Of a stretch of DNA of 64,000 bases, positions 34,119 to 46,263 are shown piece after piece. Position 1 is the stretch's first letter. The number at the start of each line of letters is the position of its first letter. The notes beneath the pieces are model-generated. The model made no database searches, was not told where the DNA came from, and was given only the letters and a program-made list of their open reading frames with translations. The position numbers and the translations under genes were made by a program. Source of the stretch: Anaeramoeba flamelloides (Eukaryota > Metamonada > Anaeramoebidae); NCBI GenBank assembly GCA_027625915.1, contig JANTQA010000047.1, positions 15,996,001 through 16,060,000 on the forward strand, read 5' to 3'.

Positions 34119-35949
34119 TAATAGATTTGTATTCCACAACTCCGAAGAATGGGGCACTATGTACCCGAATTTTTATATTTTTTAACTATTTTAGGAGATT
34201 ATTATTTTCTATTTTTTTATTTTCAATTTTTTCTTTATTACCTTAAGTTTTAGAACCATAAGAGCTTTGATGAAAAATTCTTGACGAAAGTATAATAATA
34301 ATCTTTTCCAAAATGAAATTTTCAAACTTTTACAAAAATAGATTTTTAATTGTTGGTTGGTAGGGTTACCCATCATCTAACTATTAATTACAAGACTTGG
34401 TTTTATAAAGGGTTTTTATCAGGCACTGGATACTATTTATCTTTTGAGAATAGTGGTTCAATTGGGTGGGACACTAGGAACTTGCAATTAGGAATTGAAT
34501 CAAGTAATATTTCAAATTTCTAACCAATTTAAATTGAAAGGTTCTTTTGTGTCAAGTGTGATAAAGGGAAATATTCAATAAAATTTTGACATATATTAGC
34601 GACATACAATATATTTTTTAGAGAATCAACCGACACTTTTACTGGTTTTTTCTTGGGTCACTAATTAATACAATCTATACCCAATACATTGTTTCTCTCT
34701 TATTCAATTTATTAAAACTTTATATATATATATATTTTTTAAAAGTCTCAAAAAAAAAATATAATAAAATAAAAATTTTGATGGAAAGCAATTGTAACGC
34801 TGTAGTGAATTTTTTTAAACTTTTTGAAGTTTTATATTAAAAAAGGGTGAATTTTTTTTCAGAATTAATCCCATTTTAAATTTTTCCATTTTAATAAAGT
34901 AAGAACTCAAATTTTAAGTGTGGTGTAGAGTCTAGAGTTTGAAGGGGGGTGTTTGTATTTAAAAAAGTTTTCACTCTATTAAAAAAAGAAAACTTTAAAA
35001 TAGGTTGAATTCTGACAAAAGGATAATAAAAAAAAAGTACATACTTTTTTAAAATGACTCTACTGTCCGTGAACACATAAATTTTGATATATAATATCTA
35101 CCAACCTTTCCGCCTTTTCATATTAAATTTAAATATGGAAAAAAAAAAGGAAAAAATTCATTTTTTAACTGACTATTCAAATTTAGATAAGTGAAGATCA
35201 AAAACATAAAAGCCAAAAACAAAATTTTAGCCAAACACAAAAGACACTTCATTTCTTTTCGAAGGACAGGAAACCTTAAAATAATTTATTGTTAAATTTT
35301 TTTACAATTGCTTTTTATTCGTTGACTTAGATTTTTGAAAATAATTTGGCTCAATTTACAATACACTTGACTCTGTTCTCATTTAAAAATTCAAACAACT
35401 AACATCAAATCAACAATTAAAAAGAAATTAATAATGTCAATAAATCTAAAAGACAATCTTCAATGGAAAAATGCATGATTTGTCTTTTAAAATTGCTAGT
35501 CTATTGTAGTCCTTAAATTCATCTTACGAAACATTATTAGTCTTAATAATTTTTATTTTGAAGAGAATCTTATTTGGTTTGTTTGGAAACCTCGATTTTT
35601 AATCAAGTGATTTTTCATAAAAAATAAATTTCTTTTTTTAGGAATGGAAAGTGTAACAGACGTTAAAGTTTCAGTGTTTTAACAAAAATAACTTTGCTCC
35701 TCAATAAAAATAACTCAATTTTTAAGTTTATTTAAAAAATAATTTTTGAGGAAAAGTCAACAAATGAAGTTCAACCTCTTTTTATCTTACAATACTAGAT
35801 TTTGAGCAAATTGAAAAAATAAACAAAAATTTCATTTTTTGTAAAAACCACAAACAATTTTAGAATTTTTTATTCTTTGACATTCAAAAAAATTGAAATA
35901 AAAGCTTAAAAATTCATTTTTGGATTAAAATTGTAAATTTTCAAAAAAA

Positions 35950-38900
35950 ATGTCTCGATTCAAACGATCTCCACCAAAGAAAAAGAAACATAGAAAATTA
36001 AAAAGTTCGCCATCAAACATCGAACTTAGGAGCACATCTGCACTTGTCATTACAAACCTTCCACCAATGCCTCAAATTGAAGAACTCAATAATATCTTTG
36101 AAGAATTTGTGGTTTGTGGATTTGATCCCTTTTTTTTTTTAATTTTGGATTAATTTTTAAAAACTCTTGTTCATTTACCAAAAAAAAAATTCTTTTTTTC
36201 AAAAAATCTCTTTTTTCTTTTACTCTTGCTCACATTTGGTTTCATAAACAAAAAACAAACAAACAAACAAACAAACAACAAACAAAAACTTATCTGACAA
36301 ATGTTAATTGATGATCTTACATCGACAAAAAGTACAATGAACTGAATTTGCCAATGGAAAAAGCACAAGGCATGCTAAAGTTTCCAGCGCAAACAAAATG
36401 GATGATGATCTGTCAAAGAAATACCAAAGGAGAAGTTAGTTTTCAACGACTTTTGAATAATTCTCAATTTTCTTGGTTTTAATTTCTTTCTTTACTTTTC
36501 ATAACAAAAAAAAAAAACTTACCAAACCTGGAACAAAATAAAAAACTAAAAAAAAAAAAATTATTTTTCAATTTTGATAGGAAGAAGACAATTCAAAAAA
36601 ACCACAAGACTACTTAACAAATTTAACACACAAGCCAACTTCTGGCGAAGTCACGGAGCTAAGAGTAAATCTTACCTCCAAGCCAATGAGTTGGGTAATC
36701 GAATTTGTCGAAATTGAAGGGCATGAGGTGCTGTTAAATCTTTTGGAGCAAACACAAAAGGGCGACTTCACTTCGAATGAGGACTGGAAGATGCTAACAG
36801 AGCTCATCAGGGCTCTTAAGGCATTGATGAATAACAGCAAGGGGCTAAAGGCGGTTCTAAACCACGAGGGAGGTGTGTACACGATCACATGCGCGCTCGC
36901 ACAACCATCCACAAGCATCAGGGGAATAGTCATGGAGCTTTTGGCTGCTGTTTCTTTTATTCCTCCACGAGGCTATCAGCTTGTATTTGGCTCTCTTACA
37001 AAGTTTGCCAAAGAATTTGGAGAGACGAGATTTTTTACAATCCTTACACCATTTAAAGAACCAAACCCAGATTGGGGGAATTTAACAAAATCAATGAATT
37101 TAATAAATGCATTAGTTTTGGATGACAGCTTGGAGGGTAGGGTTGGGATCAGAAATGAATTTCTTGATTTGGGATTGAAAGAATTATTAAATGTAAGAAT
37201 TTTTCAGATTTTTTTTTTTTTGATACTTTAAAATTCAAATTTATTGTATTAAATTTTTAGTTCAATTTCCATTTTTGAAATCAGTTGAACTCAACAAATA
37301 AAACAACTCAAGAGAAAGAATCTTTTGAAAGTCCAGCCAATTTTACAAAGTTTCTTCACATTTAAAAGTATACAATGAATTAATCAAAGATTTTGTAAAC
37401 ATATTTGTAAAATGGAAAATGAATTAAAAATTTTCAGATATTTCTTTGGATTTATCAGTATTTTTTATTTGTTTGTTTTTTTCTCTAAAATCTTGAGATT
37501 TTCACCAATTGTTAAAATAATTGGGGACGAAATTTTGGTTAAAACGATTGGTTTTTGGTAAATAACTTCTAAAACTTTTTAATAATCTTGTTGGCTTAAG
37601 CGATTAGCGTCACCCTAGATTCCTCTATAATTAAAGTATGTTGTAATTAAAAAAATGGTATTAGTATCTCATGATTCACAAGGCTCAAAAAAAACTATTA
37701 TAAATCTTATTGATCAATAAATTATAAGATTTTTTTACTAAGGATTACAAGTAAAAATTTCACAAATGAAAAAATTTTTTAATTGTCCTTTTCCAAATCT
37801 AAAGAATAGAAACTCAAAATAATAGCATTCCATTTATTTAAATAATTAATATTTAGAACCTCCAAAAGTAACAATTTTTGAAATTTTTTAATTTCAAAGA
37901 TTAACTCAATAATCGTAAAACATAAAACTCCCCAAAGACTGACAAGTTTTGTTAATAATTATTGATGAAATCTTGTTCTATTTCTCAATATATTTGCAAT
38001 ATGTGAAAATAATTTGTCAAAAAAATTTTTTTATTATTTATTTAATTTTTTGAAAAATCTTGAATTTTTTAGCGACTAATCTACATTTCAAGACAATTTT
38101 AAGAAAGATATTCTTCAAATTTGAAGTCTTTAGATTGATTATTCAACCTTTTAAATTTGTGGCTAAATACAGAGATTTTTTCAAAAATTCTTGGATTTTT
38201 TTACTAATACAAGGATCTTTTTTAAATTTGATGAGATCATCTTTTTGTACTAATTTATTTTTTGGAGACACTTGAACCATTAGCACTAATATATTTCACA
38301 TTCAATAGCAAAATACTTTAATTGAAGACTTCTCCGTGATAGACTAAAAAACCCAGAAAAGAAAATTTTTTTTTTTCCTTTTTTTATGCAAAGAAAATTA
38401 TTTAAATTGATTTTATTTCTTATATTATAAAAAATTTTTAACATGTTTATTACTTAACTCCAATTCAAAATTTTTAACACACAAAATTCAATTTTTGAAA
38501 AAAAAAACAAATTTAATCAATTCGATAAGAAATACCAAATTAGAACCATTCACTAATTGAAATGCGAATAATCGTTTATAAATTACAATACTCACAAAAC
38601 AAAAAAAACAATAATTATCAATACCAATAAATTATTGGTGTTTTAAAAATCTTTCGAGAGATGATCAAAACAAAAAAATACATTAGTACCAAAACTTTAT
38701 TACAATTATTGATCGCTCAAATAGTTAGATACCATCAACTAATTTTGTTTGAGTGCTTCTATTTGGAAGAACCCAGCTTTAATCTAATATCAATCAATTG
38801 TTTCGAAAAAATTTCTGATCGAACGAAATAAAAGTTCTATAATTCAAAAAATGAAATGAAAACAAAAAACTCAAAAGATGAAAAAATGATTTTCCTATTT

Positions 38901-41900
38901 ACAAAAATCAAAAATTATTTCTGGTTTGAATGAAATTGTATTATTGAGATTGTTTGAACTGTTTTGGCTGTGTTGAAAATTTTGTAATTTTAGTCTATTA
39001 CCATCACTATTACTAAATTATAAATAGTATTTATTATAATAAATATTGATAAAAGAGATTTTTTTTTTGATCCAGATAATTCTTTTTTTTGAGATAATTC
39101 TTTTGGTTAACCAAAAAATTGATTTTATTCAACCTATTGAAAAATATTGGTATTGTTTTAATAAGCGTAGTTTTAACTATTAAAATTCAAACTTACTTTA
39201 CAAATTTTATGAATAAAATGTGTTTTTAGTTATAAGATGAAATTTTATTTTAAAAAAAGCAAATTTTCTTCAAGATATTTGGGAAATAGGTAATTTTATC
39301 CTCAAAATTCAAAATGTCAATTTTTTTATTCCCAAAAATGATTTAAATTATTTAAAGTAGTTCTTGCGAATAAGACCAAATGATTTGTTGAAAAAAATTT
39401 TTCAACATTTTTTTTTCATTTTTTTGAAAATGAGAAAACTACTTTTTTAAAACTTTTAACAATAAATAATTTTGACTTAAATTTATCTGAATTTCATTGA
39501 TAAACTTTTTTTAAACTTTTATCAAATTTATATTTATTTAATTGTCTACACTTCTATTAATTTTATTTGTTGAGGTTTGGTATTGAAATATTAATAATTA
39601 AAAATACCTACAAAAATAAAAAATTTTTCTTAAAAAGTAATGCTTTCCAACACAAAACGAAAAATATGTTTTATCGTTTTTTTCAAAAATTAACTTAATT
39701 TTTTAATAAAAATAATAAGGTTTGCTTTTTTTAGTTTTTGAAATGTATACGGTTAATGTCATTTTAACAATTATTTAATTATGAGTAAATTTTTTAAAAT
39801 CAAAATTTTATATATTTTCAATATAAAACTCAAACACAAAATACAAAAAAAAAATTTTTTTAAGGATCTCTAACAAGATTCCATTTTATTTTTCAAAATA
39901 CCGCAGACCTTTAATTTATTTTTCAATGTTTCAGCAAAATTAAAAAAACAAAAACTTTTCCAAAAATAATAATGAATTATAATTCTATTCTTTAATAATA
40001 ATAAAAACAATAAAAATAGCAATTCCGATCTGATATTGAACCAGATTTTGATAAACAAGTAACAATTTTTTATAAATTACTTAAAGAAGATCAAGAATCA
40101 ATGATTGAAAGTTATGGCACTGATTATTATAATTTAGGGTCACCAATAAAAATATTACCCCAACTAATAACCAAATTAGAGGAAAGAGGAATCAAAGAGT
40201 TACCGGAAGAATTTTTACGTAATTTAGTACTAGTAATTTTTGGAACACACTATCGACAAGAAAAAATTTGGCAAGTATTAGATGACTTACTTCAATCAGC
40301 AATCGATAATCCAGATCCTTATGATGAATTTTCAAACCTGTTAATTTATGGAGAAAGGAAAATCCAATCAGAAAAGTTAATAAATAATATTATAATCAAC
40401 CAAGTAAAATCTAATTGGAGTTTAGAAAAAGAAGAAATCTTAAGAAAAATATTAAATAAAGAAATTGATCAAAACAATATTTTTACAATATTACAAAAAG
40501 ATTTTGAAAATCAAAAACAAAAAGTTGGCGAAGAAATTGAAGAATTGAATCAAGAATTTAAAATGTCAACTATTCGATATAGGTGGCTATTTTATGAAGT
40601 ACAAAAAAAGATTTTTGAGCATAAAAAGCCATTAAAAAGAAAGCGAAATCCAAAAAAAGGAAAAAATAAAAAAAACGGGAAAGGTAAAAAACGGGGAAAT
40701 GGGAAGGCAAAAGGAAAAGGTAAAAAAAATCAAAAAAAAGAAAATTCGAATGATTATGAATCAAGTAATTCTGAAGATGAATTAAGAATCAAAAAGACAA
40801 ACAATAACAATAAAAAAAAAAAAAGGAAAAATGTATTAAAATTAGGAACAATCAAAAAAAATAAAGAAGAAAAAAAATTAATATTCGGGAAAGAAGAATA
40901 TTTTTCTGAATTAAACAATACAATAGTAAATGAAATGGCCGAAAAAATCAAAAAATCTGTTAAAGATCAAGTTCACCAATCAATTGAAACAAAAAAAAGC
41001 ACTGTCGATGGATACGGACAACAAAAGAAAAATTACCAAGTCAAAATTACCAATTTAGAAAATAGTATTTCACAATTAAAACTAGATCTTGAATATTTAA
41101 AGTCCCATTCAAGAGAAGACATTTTGGTGATAATTACAGAGGAGGAATTACAAAAAAAAGACAAAATTTTTGCGAGGATGCAAAAGTTATCAGAAAATGG
41201 AAAATCACGAAGCAAAGTAAGTATCTTTGATCAAAAGAAAAATACAACAAGCAGCACTGAAAAAGAAAAATCAGATCTTTCAACAGAAAAAAACACAAAT
41301 CAAAGTATAAGCATACCACCACCACCTAATATGGGAGGGGGAGGAGGAGGAGGAGGAGGAATACCACCACCACCAATGGGAGGAGGAGGAGGAATACCAC
41401 CACCACCAATGGGAGGGGGAGGGGGCATACCGCCACCACCAATGGGGGGAGGAGGAGGAATACCGCCACCGCCAATGGGAGGAGGAGGAGGAGTACCACC
41501 ACCACCAATGGGGGGGGGAGGAGGGTTACCACCACCACCAATGTTTGGTAAAAAAAGCGGAGGAATAATGAAAACTAAAAAGCCAAATCCCAAGCCCAAA
41601 GTGCCCATGAAGGCGTTCCATTGGACAAAGATATCTGATCTGCAAGTAGAGAAAACCATTTGGAAGGACTTAGTTGATGACAAAATTAAAATCGACGAAG
41701 ATGAATTCATTGATTTCTTCAAGCAGCCACCAAAAAAGGTCATCAGTAAAGATACAAGCAATAGCAAAAGCCAAAAAAAGCAGTTAATTTCATTTTGCGA
41801 TCCAAAGACAGTTTCCAATTTTGGTATTGTCATACAGACATTTAAAATGTCGTTTGACGAAATCCGAAATGCCATTCTATCTGTTGACGGCAAAAGGCTA

Positions 41901-43025
41901 TCCCAACAACAAGTCAGGTCATTGCAGCAATACCTGCCAACGCAGGAAGAAAAGAATTCATTAAAGGAATACAAGGGCGATCTTAACCAATTGCAACAAG
42001 TGGACCGATTGTTTTTAAAAATCATCGACATTCCAAGACTAAACGAAAGGATCAAGGGATTTTTAATCAAATTCTCCTTCATGGAGCAATTGACGGATCT
42101 CGAGCCAAACATCAAGATCATTGAAACGGCCATGAAGCAATTGAAGGAAAGCGAAAGCTTCAAAAAGCTATTGGAAATCATTTTGGCGTTTGGTAACATT
42201 ATGAACGGCGGCTCGCGCCGCGGTGGCGCGTATGGCTTCCGCACAGATCTCTTGAACAAATTGGTCAATAGCAAGTCCTCGGCGGACATCAAAGTCAATC
42301 TGCTGCACTACATCGCGGAACACGTCGAGAAAAAGAACCCCGAAATCCTCGACTTCAAAAAGGATCTCTTCAGCTGCAAAAAGGCGTCAAATATCCCATT
42401 AAGCGAGCTCAGCTCGGGCATCGGCCAGCTAAGGCTCTCCATCAATTTCCTCGACAGGGAGCTCGAGAACCACAGCGAGCCATTCTGCGAAGAAGATCTC
42501 TTCAAACCAGAAATCGGCAAATTCTTCAAATCTGCGAAACAGAAATTTGACGACATCGAAAGCCGCTTCAACAGCATCGAAAACAATTTTAAAGACTTAT
42601 TGAAATTATACGGTGAAACAGATATGTCCCTCAAGCCCAAAGATTTCTTTTTAAGATTCGCCAACTTTATCGACTCCTTCTCCTTGGCACAGAAGCAAAA
42701 TAAAAAAAGAAAGGAAGATGAAATTAAAAAGAAAAAGAGAGAGCAGCAACAAAAAAATCGTTCAAAATCGATTAAAAGCAATTTTACACCTCTTAAGGGA
42801 TCAGGAAATAAAGGTGTCATGGACGACATTATTGACGCAATGAGAACAGGGGAAGCCTTTACACTGAGAAAGTCGAAAATGTCTTCTATTAAGAAAAAGG
42901 GTAACCCTCAAAGCTTTAATTTTAAAAACCAATTAAGGAAAAGTAATCGTTTCGACAATAATCAAATGAATGGTGGAAGGGTAGTGCAACAATTGGATTT
43001 TAGAGATGTTTTGAAAAAAAATTAA
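35950..43025 (+). CDS. Diaphanous-related formin, four exons
   Basis: Proposed CDS is join(35950..36108,36333..36434,36581..37192,40020..43025), 1292 residues, all phase-0 GT-AG joins. It nucleates and elongates unbranched actin filaments under Rho-GTPase control. Order: GBD (~35-110, with '[19 protein letters not shown]'); FH3 up to ~400, where the 'LGLKELLN' / 'FDKQVTIFY' join across the third intron matches the mDia arrangement; a Lys-rich insert (~492-532); a coiled coil (~585-690); FH1 with six [10 protein letters not shown]-type units (~722-800); FH2 (~815-1185) with '[17 protein letters not shown]'; and a DAD-like tail '[16 protein letters not shown]' followed by basic residues (~1222-1245). 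GBD, FH3 and DAD together imply autoinhibition. The first donor is ambiguous: GT at 36109 or 36112, differing by one Val; the first gives the family spacing. The FH2 core is much richer in G+C than the rest of the gene. Stop TAA; AATAAA at 43219. Confidence 0.88.
36109..36332 (+). other. formin intron 1
   Basis: GT at 36109 (alternative 36112) to AG at 36331-36332. Contains an (AAAC)n run near 36245-36290 and T runs. Removing it joins the two halves of the GBD helix (FEEF to YNELNLP) with mDia-like spacing. Confidence 0.65.
36435..36580 (+). other. formin intron 2
   Basis: GTTAGT donor to GATAG acceptor, 146 bp, phase 0. Joins '...RNTKGE' to '[12 protein letters not shown]', keeping the GBD-FH3 frame open. 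Confidence 0.75.
37602..38350 (+). mobile_element. ~750-bp TIR element, family T, copy 2, inside formin intron 3
   Basis: Collinear with 21919-22670: same start (gattagcgtc here), 'aaagtatgttg', 'aatcttattgatcaataaatta', 'ccttttccaaatctaaa', 'ttgaaccat.tagcactaat' and a complementary right end 'aaaatactttaattgaagacttctccgtgatagact'. Terminal repeats are more decayed than in copy 1. Same orientation as copy 1. Confidence 0.75.
38455..39900 (+). repeat. long dispersed repeat, family R, copy 2, inside formin intron 3
   Basis: Matches 25640-26170 and 26870-27830 in the same order and orientation but lacks the ~700 bp between them, so this copy represents the uninterrupted form. No intact ORF. 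Diverged by substitutions and small indels throughout. Confidence 0.65.
41313..41541 (+). repeat. coding minisatellite of ~30-bp units (formin FH1)
   Basis: Repeats of ata-ccaccaccacca-atg-(gga)n encode [13 protein letters not shown]. Third positions vary between units (gga/ggg, cca/ccg), so it is not a recent perfect expansion. Strikingly G+C-rich for this genome. Both reverse-strand frames through it are open only because of this composition. Confidence 0.9.
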
Positions 43026-44189
43026 TTCACAACCTTTTCTTTTCTTTGCTTCGCTTTGCTTTTCTTTGCTTTTCTATTCATTTCTATTCATTTATATTCT
43101 AATTTTTTCTATTTTATTTCTATTTTTTTTCTTTTATTCATCTTTACTTTATTTTTTGTTTTTTACATTTTGTTTTTTCTTACATTAAAAATTCTTAATC
43201 TTGTTCTTTTTTATTATAAATAAATTAACAATTTTTTTTTACTTTTTTTTGTTGTTTAAAATTTTCGCAGTTGCCTCCTCCGATTACAAGCTTTTTAGAT
43301 GAAAAAGAAAATAATAATTTTGAAAAAAAAAAATTTCAAGTAAAAACTATATACTTGAAAAAAAAAAATAATAGAGGTTTTGATGATAGCATGGATTATC
43401 ACGATATTAACAGTAAATTAGTGAGAATATGAAAAAATCGAGATTAACCCTACTTTATCGTGAGAATAATTTAAAATCACCATTAATCCACAAATGGATG
43501 GAAAATAATACAATTGTAATGAATTAACAAAATCGTGAAAAAAAAAAATAGACAATTTGTTTTAAGGATCAGTCTTTCGTCGCAAAAGGACAAAATCTTA
43601 AAATATGTTTACCATGGAATTCTGTACTTTCAGACGTCAAAACCCTTCATAAAACACACTAAGTGACAGACATTGATTGTTTTTTATAAAATTGTGTTTT
43701 ATGAAATAGTAAAATCAATTTCTATCAGATCATGAGGTAAAAATTTCAATTTCTTTTATAAATCATAAACGAAATTATTTTTTTTTTGTTATAAACAAAG
43801 ACAAAAATTGAATTTAGAAAGAAATTAATTTACTGAAATCATTGAACTTGAAAGTATTTTAGATCATTACTTTTTAATTGTGAAAACTTGGGATTTTTGC
43901 AATTTTGGAAATTAAAGATTGATATTAATCGAAATTAATTTTTTATTAATTTGTTTGTCAATTCAGTATCAAAAAAACAAAAAATTGATAGTTTTACTTT
44001 TTTTTCCTTGGATGATAAAATTTTAGATGAAGACTCAACTCTAATAACCATTTTAAGGTTTGTAATTCAAGAATAATTTTTATATTAGAAAACCAAACCT
44101 TTGTCTTATAGGATTTAGTGGCATAAATGAAATGGGTGTACTAATTTCGTATATTTGGATTATCAAAAAAATATGTTCTACAAAAAAAC

Positions 44190-44560
44190 CTTAAAAAGAA
44201 ATTTTTTTTTTTTTTAGGAAATGAGATTATTTTTTTGTTTTTATTTTTTATTTAAAAGAAAATTATTCAAATTGATTTTATTTCTTATATTCTAAAATTT
44301 TTTACCTTTTTTTATTCCCATTTCAATCACTTTTATTGGATAAAAAATCATTTTTTAATATAATAAATATTAATATTTTTTTTTTTCTTTATTAAGATAA
44401 TTCGATATTTTATGTAAAAAAAAAAAAATTCTTTGAATCATTGAAAAAAATAATATAATTTTAATTATGATTGTTTTAACTATTAGAAATTTTCCACAAT
44501 TTTGGTTTAGAAAAAATATGATATTTGAATTGCAATTGTTAATTTTTTTAAATATAGATA
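44190..44560 (+). repeat. fragment related to family R and its left flank
   Basis: Shares 'aagaaaattattcaaattgattttatttcttatat' -type sequence with 38385-38440 and a diverged form with 26880-26930. Short and heavily decayed. Confidence 0.4.
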
Positions 44561-44589
44561 ATCAAATATAATAAAAAAATGAAAATGAA

Positions 44590-45475
44590 AGTGATAAAAC
44601 ATATATTATAATGATTGATATAGCTAAATGTTTAGAATCAATTAATTATAGAATAATTAAAAAAACAATAAAAAATTTTATTATAACATAAAATTATTAT
44701 AAAATTTGTAATTAAATATTATCAAGGTATGAGAATGGTATATTACAAGGCAACTCTTTACCACCTTTTATATTTACTCTTATTTCACATTTTCTTTTAT
44801 TTGAAATAATACCAGTAACAGAACATTACCAAATTTTTGTAGATGATAAAATTTAAATTATAAAAGGGAATATAAATTTAATAAATTAAAAATTAAATAT
44901 AATATATCAAATATTTATTCAATTTGAATTAAAATCTATGAAGGGTAAAACATAAATAGCAGAAGATTTATCAATGATTAAATACTTGGGAAATAATTTG
45001 GAAAAAATTTGGATAAAAAAATTTCACATTTAGTATATAATCTGAAAAGAGTAAAAGAAACAAAAAACAATTCTAAATAATTATTTAATAATAATTGTCT
45101 AACAAATAATTTGAAAATTAGATTATTTAAATCTTTTATCTAAAGCCAATTAACACATTAATAGTAAATATATAACTATTAAAACCAACTCAAGATTATT
45201 TAAATTCTTGAATTAACATCTGTATTATGGGCAATATGTAAAATAGACAGAAAAATGCACCATTTCTTGTTTATAAAACAGGATTTAAATTCAAACATTT
45301 GGCAATTTCAATTATCAGGAGAAATTTAAATTCAAAGATCAATTAAAAAATTATCTCTATACTATCCGAATCAATTAATAAACATTAACCAAATAATTGA
45401 TAAGAAAATTGATTGGAATTCAAAAAAGTTAGAACTTTTTTATAATGAAATCGATAATAATCATGATTTATTGAA
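44590..45475 (+). pseudogene. decayed reverse transcriptase of a non-LTR retrotransposon
   Basis: Short open segments interrupted by stops and frame changes show the ordered RT landmarks: a motif-A-like 'MIDIAKCLESINYRIIKK' (~44610-44665), a motif-B-like 'ENGILQGNSLPPFIFTLIS' (~44730-44787), a motif-C-like 'YQIFVDD' (~44827-44847) and a thumb-like 'SMIKYLGNNL' (~44971-45000). The order and spacing fit LINE-type RT; the number of breaks shows it is dead. No endonuclease domain was found upstream. Confidence 0.7.
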
Positions 45476-45489
45476 TTGTACTATTTAGA

Positions 45490-45775
45490 AATGCCCTTTG
45501 GTTTTCTTGAGTTTTCTATTTATTGTGAAAATCAATAGATTTTGAAAATGAAAAAAAAATACACAACTAAACTGCTTTTAGGTTTTACAGAATTTAAAAG
45601 AATTGAGCTAAATCTTAGATTTTTTTAGATTCTTTTGAATTCTGGAAAGCTAGCTTTAGTTTTTGTTTAATTGTATAAATTATAAGAAAATTTTTGAAAT
45701 TTTATTTTTATTTCTCAAATTAAAAAAAACTTGGACTTGACGGTACTCTACAGTACTTGATGTCACACCAAAAGA
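45490..45775. repeat. palindromic repeat cluster, family P, copy B
   Basis: Contains 'ggttttcttgagttttctatttatt', an internal inverted pair around 45590-45650 ('ttttacagaatttaaaagaattgag' against 'ttcttttgaattctggaaa'), and ends with 'gacggtactctacagtactt'. It separates the RT remnant from the downstream C-terminal remnant at 45975, suggesting insertion into the retroelement. Confidence 0.55.
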
Positions 45776-45974
45776 ATATGTTAAAATAATTAAAAACGAA
45801 AAATTATTTATTTATAAATTAAAAAAATATTAAAGTATCTATCAAGTTCAACAATTCTGAAAATCAGAACATTTACAAACTGTTTAATGAGATAATACTA
45901 TCCAATAGATACAAACACAAATAAAAATTATCTTTTATTTTTAAAATACAATCATAAGAGATAATATAAAATAC

Positions 45975-46130
45975 TGATCACTTTTTATGGGTGTGTAATT
46001 CCTATACAAAAGTTAGATTGATATTTTTAAATACAATAAAAAAATCCAATCGAGATGTCTTAATATATAAAATAAAACAGTTTGGAATTCTTTTCATTAA
46101 TTAATAACCATGGAAACTATGATTATATGC
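45975..46130 (+). pseudogene. retrotransposon C-terminal remnant ('DHFLWVC' type), copy 1
   Basis: One frame reads DHFLWVCNSY with a following 'RLIF', matching DHFLWVCPSY at 57080 and resembling the Cys/His segment downstream of RT in LINE proteins. The downstream 'cagtttggaattcttttcatt' is also shared. It probably belongs to the same dead element as the RT region. Confidence 0.55.
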
Positions 46131-46263
46131 TTAATTCACTGGATTATAATTTAAGAAAAAAACACTTATAGTATAATTAACACTTTACCATCAATAAAAA
46201 ATAAAAAGAAATATTAACATTTTCAATCAATTTTATAAAAATTTTATATAAATTATAATGTAA

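Larger units (their letters stand above)
32954..35949. other. gene-free interval between channel and formin
   Basis: Holds an (ATTT)n tract at 33337-33362, a G10 run near 33855, a cluster of palindromic segments (33560-33830), one family-M element and a short TA-repeat near 34725. I see no gene or RNA gene in the remainder. Confidence 0.6.
37193..40019 (+). other. formin intron 3, 2.8 kb, mostly repeats
   Basis: Donor GTAAGA at 37193 and acceptor ATAG ending at 40019, phase 0, 2827 bp, over ten times the other introns of this window. It contains family T copy 2 (37602-38350) and family R copy 2 (38455-39900), together most of its length. The protein halves it separates align end to end with the FH3 domain of Diaphanous formins, so no exon seems to be missing. 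A competing AG near 37260 leads into noise. Confidence 0.8.

Noticed and set aside
35950-36153. A separate 67-residue small gene before the formin
   Set aside because: Its end is intron read-through (Phe run). The first 53 residues continue in phase into the formin GBD exon at 36333.
40101-40103. Formin translation start at this ATG
   Set aside because: The frame is open upstream to a splice acceptor at 40019, and the upstream residues ('[17 protein letters not shown]') match the FH3 domain, so this Met is internal.
41300-42298. Long reverse-strand open frame (332 residues) opposite the formin FH1-FH2 region
   Set aside because: Its Pro/Gly repeats are the mirror of the FH1 minisatellite, it resembles no family, and the plus strand encodes an unmistakable FH2 domain. 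It is a compositional shadow of the G+C-rich exon.
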